From Tenrec ecaudatus (taxonomy: Eukaryota > Chordata > Mammalia > Afrosoricida > Tenrecidae), in NCBI RefSeq assembly GCF_050624435.1, contig NC_134540.1:101275739-101339738 (forward strand): DNA of 64,000 bases, written 5' to 3'. The notes beneath the pieces were generated by a model. That model did no database searches and was not told where the DNA came from. It worked only from the letters and a program-made list of their open reading frames with translations. The number at the start of each line of letters is the position of its first letter. Within the stretch, counting starts at the first letter, position 1. Both the position numbers and the translations under genes were made by a program. Positions 11,601 to 22,732 of the stretch are shown piece after piece.

Positions 11601-14600
11601 GCCCTGCAGGAGAAGATGTGGCAGTTGGCTTATGGGGAAAACTGGACTCTGCTGGATGGAGTCTCTATAAGTCAAAAGGGACTTGGCAGCAGTGGGGTTC
11701 TTATAAGCTCATGCAAAGTGGGCCTAATTAGGAAACTCCCAGAAGGCTTCCCTGAGAAGCTTTGTCAAGAGTAAAGGGATAATTTACAATGGATGCCTCA
11801 ATGTAATGGAAATGTGGGTTTTAAAAAGAAGTTTTAAATCAAAATGCTCTTCGTATTTAAGTAATTAAGAGAAAATCTGTGAGTCCATGTGACAGACATT
11901 TGTTGGGTATTTCAAATGCTTAGCAAATTATTACTATTATACATTATGACTTGTATGTAATCAGGGCCAGTTTACCATGAGAATTGTGACTGCCCTTTGG
12001 AAGACAGTGCTGCCTGGCTACAGGAGATGAACTGCCCAGAAACCATCGCTCAGATTCAAAGAGACTTGGCACACTTTCCAACCGTTGACCCAGAAAAGAT
12101 TGCAGCAGAAATCCCAAAAAGATTTGGACAGAGACAAAGCTTGTGCCACTACACCTTGAAGGATAACAAGGTACCGTGCATGACTGAGGGATTTGTTTTA
12201 TTGGATTTTTTTTTGAGCATTTGGGCATGAATGACTAAATCCTTTATTAAAAATCACCCTATTGCGGAGCATTGTGACAAGCTTTTCTCCAGAGAAGTCT
12301 GTCAGTGCTTTGGACTAACAAATGAACATTCTCTTTTAGGTTTACATCAAGACTCATGGTGAGCACGTGGGTTTTCGAATTTTCATGGATGCCATCCTGC
12401 TTTCTTTGACTAGAAAGGTGTGTAGATGTTTCCTCTTTGGTATAATGTATAATTTCAGCCAAAGTTTTATAGTATAATTTGTCAAAAAATAAAAATGATA
12501 ATATAAATGGTTTTCTATTCTGTGGTCTTATTAGAATTCTGTTCTGAAGTTGTTGTGTAATAGGGTACATTTTTGGGGAAAAAAACAAATAATAAAATTA
12601 TTTTTGTAGAAAATATACTTTGAGTCCAGGGAAGATTTGCTGTTCTTGGTATATTGTACTTTAGTAGGGTTTTGGTGGCATTTTTAAAATGACTTAAATA
12701 AAGACTATATTCTTAACAATTATTCGATAGCTATTTATTGTACAATCAGTGAACATATCTTGATTGAATTATCCTTTGAAAAGAATAGCTCCCTCTGACG
12801 GTTGCAAGGCATTTTCAGTCTGTGAATTCTGATTGTGGTAGCTATATAGTATCAATGACTATGTCCCCTTAAATATGGCAACTCAGTGTAAAGAAAATAA
12901 AAATCCTTAAAACTGGAGCATTAGACAGCCTCATGATAAATGAAGAAAACTTTGAATTTATCAAAGATCCACAATTAATGCTCATGGAAGCAGCAGTCAA
13001 GAAATCAAAAGATGTATTGGACAAATCTGCTTCACAAAGAGCTCTATAAAATGTTAAAGAGCAAAGAAGTCACTTTGAGGATTTAGGTGAATGTGCCCAC
13101 GCCATGACATTTTCAGTTGCTTCATATGCATGTGAAAGTTAGACACAAGGAAGACTAAAGAATTGAATTATGGTCTAATAGAAAACACTAAAATTACCCT
13201 GGACTTCCAGAAGAACAAACAAATATCTGTCTTGGAAGAAGTATAGCCAGAGTGCTCCTTGGGAGGGAGGATGGAGAGACTGTCTCAAGAACTTGGGACA
13301 TGTCATCAGGAGAGACCAGTGCCTGGAAAAGGACCTGATGCTTGGAGAAATAGAGGGTCGCTGAAAAAGAGAAAGACGCTCACTGAGATTGGGACAGTGG
13401 CTGCAACATAACGGAAATTGTGGGCTCAAAACAGAACAGTGATTGTGAGGAGGACTCATGACCAGGCAGTGCTTTGTTCTGTTGTACATAGGTTCACTGA
13501 GGCCGAATCACCTTGATGGCATCTAACAAAAACAGCAACCAGTTACTAACCGGGAGTGCTTCCAGTTTTTTCTTGCTCATCGGCATCAGTCCTTAAGTCA
13601 GAATGCTGTTCAGGTCTGACATTCCTTAAGAGGGTTCACAGACTGACCAATACAAATCTTGCCTAAATTTAAATCATTCATTTTATCATTACTTCCAGTT
13701 TGTTTCGTGACTAGGTAAAAGTTTCGACATTTCCAAGTAATTTGCCAGTAGAGGCAGCATAGCTTGGGAGTCAAAACAATAGACCTGGATTTGATCGTGT
13801 GCTTCACATGGTTAAATCCTGGCTCCAACATACACCAGATGTATAATTTTGACATTGGAAGCATCTGGCTCCTTAACACATAACTAGGTTTAGATTCCCA
13901 AGTGCTCTCCTTTGTAATTGTTCTCCTATCTCTCTTTATCTGATCATGTCTTTTAACAGTATTAGAATAGAGATTGCCTTCATCATTTTATCCCTTTTGT
14001 AGCAAATATATTGGGCAATAGAACCCTATTTGCTAGGAAGTTACCCATTACTCAAGCCAAAGTAATGATCATTACTTGAAGCTTATAAAGCTGGTCTTTA
14101 AATTCAAAGTATTCTCTAATGAGAGAAACATGAATGGTCAACTTTGTTTTGTTTTTTCCTAGGTGAAGATGCCAGATGTAGAATTTTTTGTTAATTTGGG
14201 AGACTGGCCTTTGGAAAAAAAGAAGTCCAACTCAAACATCCATCCAATCTTTTCCTGGTGCGGATCCACAGATTCCAAAGATATTGTGATGCCTACCTAC
14301 GACTTGACTGATTCGGTTCTAGAAACCATGGGCCGGTGAGAGACAGGTTACAGTTGACCCAGAGCCTTGGTTTTATTTGGTGAGTTCTTGTCTACCAACA
14401 CCTGTGATGTGAAAGCTTGGGAGGAAAATCTTTCGCACTTTCTGTCTTCTAGAGTAAGTCTGGACATGATGTCTGTGCAAGCTAACACGGGGCCTCCTTG
14501 GGAAAGCAAAAACTCCACAGCTGTCTGGAGAGGGAGAGACAGCCGCCAAGAGAGACTGCAGCTGGTGAAGCTCAGTAGAGAACACCCAGAACTCATAGAC

Positions 14601-17600
14601 GCTGCTTTCACCAACTTTTTCTTCTTTAAACACGATGAAAGCCTGTACGGCCCCATTGTGAAACACATTTCATTTTTCGATTTCTTCAAGGTATGGCATT
14701 ATCAGTGGCCAGTCTTTTTTATTTTTCCTGATACCTTCATGTATGTGTAACTAGTACTTGGGGGTGGGAAGGAATTGAAGCCTATACATTTCAGGAGCGG
14801 ACAAGGAAAGCACAAAGCTTGGTGACTGTCAAGGCATGGGGATCTCGGGCTGGTTGGGGAGCCTGGCCGTATCATGAAAGACACATTGGGGGTCCTGGCT
14901 TGGGTCATCATTATTTTCCAATTAATTTTCAAGATAAACAAATTTCAACTGCAAATCCTTGGTCAGTAATAACTACTTGTAAGTCATGTTATAAATACTT
15001 GCCCCCAGAACCAGACAACACAACAGGTAAATGATTATAAAGCAGTGTCTTTTATTAGGCCTTTTGATCTTTTTATTGAATTAATTTATAAGTTGAATCA
15101 ATTAAGACATAGCCGAATGCACTGCCTGGGAGCTCTGTAGAGAAGGGATAGTTGATTGTGCCTAGAATGTGGATTGCATGTGTTCTAGGGGGTACTCCAT
15201 TTCCAATAATTCCCTTTTGCAACCAGTCACTCACTGCCCTACTCGCTAGACCACTGGGTGGTTTTGGAAGCCCCGTATCTTGGAGAGGAAGGAGGACAAA
15301 AGGAAGTCCCCTGCTTCAGTATGTTAGACGACCAGTGATTAGCAGGCTCTGTGCTGTAGACAGTCAGGTTTTCTTTCGCTACATTCCATGGCAATATATG
15401 GAATTAGATAAAAGAACTGAGACTGGCCACATCTCCTCACAGATGTGTGGTGATTGCTTGGCTTTAGACCAACCTGTTGAGTTTTCTACTAATGATGGTT
15501 GATTGCCACAATCCTGTGAATGTTTTTATTTACAGATGCTATTGCATGAGCGTATGTTAATTTCCAGAAGGCACTCATGCAGCCATCTGTTGTTTGGCAA
15601 AGATGGTTAACATGACACAGAATGTGACATCATTAGGTTCACACGTGCACATGATACATACCAGAGGAATTACAATGTCAAGAATAACTATATCTTTCCT
15701 CATGTTGTAGCATTACAAGAACAGTTTTATTACTACAGTGTTAAAATTGTTGCCTCCTTTGTGGTATTTAGGGACGAATCTAAATGAGTTTTTAGCTTTG
15801 GGTCCCACATAAACACTAGTACTTACAACCACAAGGTCAGCACAATAAGCCAGTTTCTGTCTGGGGATGGAGAGGGTTCATATGCGGTAAGGAGTGGAGG
15901 TTTAAAAGTTGACTAAAGGATATTTACTTGAAATTCTTCTAACTGACTGCTTGTTTTGTAGCATAAGTATCAAATAAATATTGACGGCACGGTAGCAGCC
16001 TATCGCCTGCCTTATCTACTGGTCGGTGACAGTGTTGTTCTGAAGCAAGACTCCATCTACTATGAACATTTTTACAATGAGCTACAGCCCTGGAAACACT
16101 ACATCCCAATTAAAAACAACCTAAGCGATCTCCTTGAAAAACTTAAATGGGCAAAAGATCATGATGAAGAGGTAAGGTCAGCCTCCTTATGTATCATCAC
16201 ACCTGTTGCCTTCAAGTTGATTCCAATGCATAACAACTGTATCGAACAGAACAGAACTGCCCCGTAAGGTTTCCATGGAAGTAGACTGCCTTTTCTTTCT
16301 CTCACTGAGAAGCTGGTGGGTTCAAACTTTTGACTTTTCAGTTAACAGCTGAGAGCGTGACCACTGTGCCACCAGGGTGCCTTATTACACTGGTACCCCA
16401 AAGTTAGCGGTTTATTGTAAAAACTGTCTTGTGCCTGGGGAGATTTCATGATCCTGGGAAGATTTCATGATCCTCTGCTACAGAGTCTTAGTTCCAATTG
16501 TGGGACAGCCTTCCCATGGAATAAAAATCATATTAACTGTCCTTAGAGTAAGGTGACCAGATGTCCTGCTTTTGGCGGGACAGTCCCGATTTTTAACAAT
16601 TTGCCCTGCGTCCTGCGTCGTTTTAAAAAAGTCCCGATTTGTGGAAAGAATGCACCACAAGCTAGGGAACGGCGGGAGAACAGGTAGGGAATATACATAA
16701 TACATAACGCCATTCAAACAGTTGATGATTTGTTGCCCGTAGATGTGGAAAATATTGTTATTAAAATATATTCTTATATATATACACTGTGTGCGTGGAA
16801 ATGCTAAAAGAATTTTGTGAAACTGCGCAAGTCGAATATCAGAAAATACTTGGATACAATAAAACGCGCTGGTTTGCTCTTTTGCCAGCTGTCGAAAGAA
16901 TTTTGAAAATATACGATCCTTTGAAATCCTACTTTCTTTTTTAATCTTTTTATTGGGACTCATAAGGCTCTTATCACAATCCGTATATACATCAATTGAG
17001 CAAAGCACCCTTATACATTCGTTGCACTCATCATTCTCATAATTCACCTTCCACTTGGGTTCCTGGAATCAGCTCGGTTTCCCTTTTTTTCCCCCGTCCT
17101 CCTCCCTCCCCGATCCCACCCCTGGTCCCTTGATAGTTTATAAATAATTATTATTGAAATCCTACTTTCTATCACAGGATAAATGTCCTAGAATTTTAGA
17201 AGAGTTTTTTGAAAAAGAATCTTCAAAAGCTTGGCTAGAGCTTATACACAAGCCAGCAGCTCTTTTTCAAAATGCTATAAAACTTATTAAAGGTGACAAA
17301 ATTTCAGTAATCAAAATAGCAAATGAAGTTAATAATTTAAAATATCAGTGTCAAGAGCGGTTAGAAAATAATGATCTTCTGTTAAATATCCGTAATAGTA
17401 TAAGCCAGCTAGAAGAACAAGGTGCAATAAATCGTGCACATATTATGAATCACGTTAAAAAGTTCTACAGTAACTGCATAGATTATTTAGAAGAGTGGAT
17501 GGTACATTACAATGATATTGAACATTTTCATTGGGTTACATTAAAACAAGACTTACTTGGAATGATGTGCACAAATCATTCGATCATATAACTCAAAATT

Positions 17601-20600
17601 TCCCATGTACTAATATTTCCGGAAATGATCTTTTTAATGAGTTATCATTATTAAAAATATATATTGATAAGGAAAAGGTTAAATCTTGGGCATCAGCAAA
17701 AATCACAATAGAGAACAAACGGTTAGAAATATTTAATCATTTTGAAACAAACCATGTTCCATACAATAATGCACTAAAAATTGTGGAATACGCGCTGTCC
17801 TTACCAGGAACTAATGCTGCAACTGAACACGTTTTTTCTACGGTAAATAAAATGTGGACATCAGAAAAATCACAATTAAGTGTTGAGACTTTGAAAGCCA
17901 TTTTATGTGTGAAATATAATTTAACAAATTCTTGTGAAAAATGTCATGACCTTTTAAACAACGACAGCAATCTACTAAAAAAAAATTCACTCAAATGAGA
18001 AATTTGCCAAAGAATAAAATAATACTATACATAAATTTTAATGTATTATATTTGTAAATTATACTTATGTTGAAATTGTTAAAACTATATTACAATACTA
18101 TTTTTGCATTCTATGAAAATTTTTGTTGCTCTATGTAGACCAAATTTTTAATCAAGAACAGGCACACCACCCCACCCCACCCTCCACCCCCCCCCCCCCC
18201 CGTCAAATGATGTCCCGCTTTACCAATGTTAAAATCTGGTCACCTTACCTTAGAGTGAACATTGGAATGGAACTTTCTACTCTGCATATGAAGCAAAAAT
18301 ACTTAACCTTGATCTTGATGTTCTCTCTTGCAGTCAGGTGGTCTGGGTCTTAGGCACTGACTTTAATAGTAGATATAAAATTTAGATGACCAGTCTTCTT
18401 GGAAAAGCAATTAATTGTGCTGTAGGTTTTAATAAAGGATCATATTAAATTAATCTTTAAAATAAGTGTCTACTGAAATTGTTAAGGCAAAAAAATAAGG
18501 CATCATTTTGCATTTATGTGTACCTTTTTTCAAGAAAGGCTTACTTCTAGATGGTTTTTGATTCAGTTCTGGTCCACTAATACGACTTTTCAAACTTCCC
18601 CATCTTCAAAATCTCCCTTTGACTTAGACAAAGGTTCGGTTAAATGGTGGCATAGTGGATGATATGGGGGGTTGTTAACTGCAGGGTCAGCAGTTCTAAT
18701 CCAGCTGTTGTTGAGAGAAACATCAGGATGTCTGCTCGTGTGAAGGTTTATAGCCTTGGGAACCTTAGGAAGTAGTTCTTTCCTGTCCTGTCGAATTAAG
18801 AGTAGAAATATATTACAGAGGGGTTGACAAGGTGGCCACAAGTAATCGCAACATTTCCTGAGGACTGATGAGGGAGTATCTGAGAAGGGTCTGGTGTCAA
18901 GACGCTAATTTAGGACTATTCTTTCCATACCTTTACCTAGTACTGGTAGTTGTGGGCAATGGACGAGTATGCTAATCCCAAAGCTAGTAATTCGAAACTA
19001 CCAGCCCTCCTGGGCCAAAAAAATGAGGCTATCCTGTAAGGATTTAGAGCCTTGGAAACTCACAAGCACAGCTCTATTGTGCCTTATAGGTTCACTGTAA
19101 GTTGAAATCAACTCAAGTTGGTTTTGGGTTTTACCATATAAGAAACTATTTTCCTTATCTATCTACTTAATGTTTATGATTAAACAAGTAGAATTATTAA
19201 ATCTTTATAGTATATTTTATGTATAAAATTAATTTAGGATTACCATGAGTGAGAATCAACTTGATGGCAGTGGGTTTTGCTTTTTTAAAAATTCATTTAC
19301 TGTATCAGTTTTCCCATGTACTTGAACAAGGTCCTAGTGCTACCATAACAAATTGCCACAAAGTGGGTGGCTTGAACCAATAGAAGTTTATTCTTCCACA
19401 GTTCTAAATGCTAGAAACTCAAGTTCATGGTGTCAGTAGGATCATACTAGCCCCCCATTTCTGCCAGCTTCTGGTAACACCAGACACCCGTTGGCCGTGG
19501 CAGCATTATTCCATGTCTCTACCACCACAGTGCTGGCATCCATCCCCAAATTTGTCTTCTCTTTGTATAAGGACACCAGTCACATTAAATTAGAATATAC
19601 ACACACTTACTCCAGTACCTCCTCATGTTAACTGATTATGTCAGCAAAGACCCTATTTCCAAATAAGGTCATGTTCACATATATTGAGGGTTAGGACTAC
19701 TTCATCATATTGTTTTTGGTGGATACAATTCAGCCCAGGTCTGCATGGGAAAAACTTGTTTTATGATAGGGGTTTTTTCCCCCTTACAGGCAAAGAATAT
19801 AGCAAAAGCTGGACAAGAATTTGCAAGAAATAATCTCATGGGTGATGACATATTTTGTTATTATTTCAAACTTTTCCAGGTGAGTATTTTCCAAAAAAGT
19901 AAATGTATAAAGAGTTAGGCACATCCTCGGGAACAAATGCTACCCTTAATTTCTAAGTGTGTTCATATGAGGACTTCGAATTCTTCTGTGAGTGAAAATC
20001 AGGGGAAAAACCTAAATAGTAATAAAGATTATTATAAGCTAAAGATTAGCTAAACGAGAAAGACACAGCATCAGGAAAATATTAGAGCCGTGTGGTATAC
20101 AGGAGTCATGGTAGTGCGGCGGTTTGAGCATAATTGATAGGTTACGGTTTGAACCCACTGGCAGCTCGACAGGAGAAAGGTGTGACTATCTGCTTCTATG
20201 AAGATTACAGCCTTGGATATCTTAATGGACAGTTCTGTTCTCTCCAAGAGGGCCACTAAGTCGGAATCAACTCAGCGGCTAAGGACTTGGGGATATGTGG
20301 TATAGGAGAAGGCAGGTGATGTCCTTGCAAAGTTACTCTGCATGGATCCATATTTTCTCTATCCAGCATTGCTCCTGCCTGACCATTGCTTTGTCTAAAC
20401 TGCAAGAAGGTGCAAATGAAGATGAAGATTAATATTTGTGTAAGCCGTGGTAGAGGGTAAGGTAGAAGTAGTCTTTCATGCATCTCGTAGGAAAGATCAC
20501 AATGATTGTGTACACAGTTATTTTCATTTTAAGACAGAAAGTGGCAAAAAGACCCAAGGGTCATATAGATCAGGATGAAATGGGGATTGTGTTAGGAATA

Positions 20601-22688
20601 GGCAGCAGGTGTTCAGTGGTGAACTGTCTCTGAGAAGCTCGGTATGTAAAGTTGAGTGGGGAGTGGTACGTATCCCACATTTGACACATATATGTTAACC
20701 GAGCCATATGCTAGCAATTTTCAGTGTGTCTAATTCAGTATATACTTAAATCACTGAATTGGGAATACTTTGGTATTGTTCACACAGGAGTATGCTAATT
20801 TACAAGTGAGTAAGCCCAAAATCCGAGAGGGCATGGAAAGGGTAGAACCCCAGACGGAAGATGACCTCTTTCCCTGTACTTGCCATCGGAAAAAGGTAAC
20901 TAGATTTGCCTTCAAGTTAACGTCAAAGTACGAGCAAGCTTTGATCTAAATGCATATTCATTCATATCATCATTCAATCAGTCAAGAAATGGCTGAGTTC
21001 CACCTGGGGCTTCCAAGGGAGTCAGTCTACCTGAGAGGCAAGGGCAACCACTAGTAATAATGCAAAAGAAAGGATGGTAAAATGAAGTAAAGTAAAAGTT
21101 GTAGAAGGCCTTTGTTAATTTGAGAATGCAGATCACATGTTTTCATGTGGTCCAGCCGATGTCGTTAATGCTCTGTGAGGTAGGTCTGGCAAATGTAATT
21201 ATCCCAAATTCAGGGTAAATAAATGCATGCCTATGTTTACTCCTTCTATCAGAATTACTCATGTAAAATAAATTATTATTGATGCCATTATCTTATAGCT
21301 TCCTTTACAAAAGTAAGATTCATATATGCACTTGTCAGGCCAAAAAGGACTTACGAGAACATCTTATAAACGTCTTCATTATATGCTGAGCCCACAGGAA
21401 TATTTAGCTCAAAATTGCCTGTTAGGATTTTGGCAAAACAGCAACTGAAAACTAGTCTGTTGCCATCAGATCTTGTGCATATTTGTATATAAAGACATCA
21501 TGAAGCAGGGTAGGGTTCTTTCAATGGCAGTTGCTCTTGTTGGAAGGCGCATACATATCAACTCTAGCACAGAGAGAGAGCGAGCGCGCCCTGCTGGCAC
21601 AGTGGTTAAGCACTCAGCTGCTAACCAGAATGCCACTGCTTGGGAGAACGATGTGGGAGTGCGCTTCTGGAAAGATGACAGTCTTGGAAACCCTGTGAGG
21701 CAGTTCTGCTCTGTCCTACAAGGTGGCCATGGCTCAGAACTGAGTCAACAGAAACGGGCCGGGTTTTGATACATAAAGATGTACATCTGGCTTGACGTTA
21801 CTTTAAGCAACATCATCATATTTCTAAATGGAAAAACTCAAAATTGTGGTAGCATAACCAAAGATAAGAAAGCCAATTTGGCAATTATATCTTTCTCTGA
21901 TGGAAGCTTACAGGAAGTAAAATGACCACTAGCCCCAGCAGTGTGCTGGAGCCAGCTAGCACATGCTTACAAAATTAAATATTCAAGTATTTTGCACAGT
22001 AGTTAAAAATTTTGTAGCCTGGAGTCATCCCAATGGAAATATTTACACCATGACTACCAGCAGGGTTACAAATCAGGATGGGATGTGTGTGGGTGTGGAT
22101 GTGTTTGTGCTTGTGCTTGGAAAGCAAGATTACTACTAATTAGCTAACTCTCAAAATCAGTACCCCTGACAGTGCTGTGGGACCATCAAATCCATTAAAG
22201 TCAGTAACAAAATAGGAATTGCCAAAATTGAAAGATACTTCCTCACCAAGTCAGTGACTTGGTATCAGAACATCTGTGTCGGTGCCAAGAGAACTGGACA
22301 GTTCTTGTCTCATCTTAATCTTCGTCTCAGTGATTTTGGGGAGGTGCAAAACCAGTCTCTTACACTGATTGAAAGAAAAGTATTAGGGGCCAGAAGGATG
22401 GATAGCTTTGTTTATTTCTTACTCTCTACTCTGTCACTGTAACTATTCATAACACAAAACATCTGACAATAATATAGACTCTTAGATATTTAAGTGTCCC
22501 ATCAGCCCTAGAAACACAATTAGGATTTCACCTTTCCGATTCTTTAGAAATAGCCCTAAATTATGAAAGCTTCTAACATAACAGCTTTTTTCCTTATATC
22601 CCCCACAGAGGAAAATAATTAATAAACTAATATAAAAACCAATTAATATTTATTTTAAATAAATAATTTTATTGAGGGCTCATACAAC

Positions 22689-22732
<44 letters not shown>

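Larger units (their letters stand above)
16549..18247 (+). mobile_element. hAT-superfamily DNA transposon with TIRs and 8-bp TSD, interrupted by L1
   Basis: The terminal inverted repeats are TAAGGTGACCAGAT at 16549 and ATCTGGTCACCTTA ending at 18247. The flanking 8-bp direct repeats CCTTAGAG (16541-16548 and 18248-18255) are the classic hAT target duplication. Inside, in plus sense, are pieces of a hAT transposase. A middle region around 16790-16930 ([20 protein letters not shown], then [20 protein letters not shown]) continues after an L1 insert as [20 protein letters not shown]. The C-terminal hATC dimerisation domain ([20 protein letters not shown]) ends near 17998. The N-terminal part is missing, and the frame changes near 17545-17575, so the copy is not functional. 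The left end repeats the motif gtcccgattt. It lies in POGLUT2 intron 7, sense to the gene. Confidence 0.88.

Noticed and set aside
11535-11640. tRNA-like heads in many AfroSINEs
   Set aside because: These are SINE promoters derived from a tRNA; none folds as a clean tRNA by eye and each is followed by SINE body, so no tRNA gene is called.
16478-17047. 189-codon minus-strand frame
   Set aside because: Runs antisense through the hAT transposon and into the nested L1; the real coding signal is on the plus strand.
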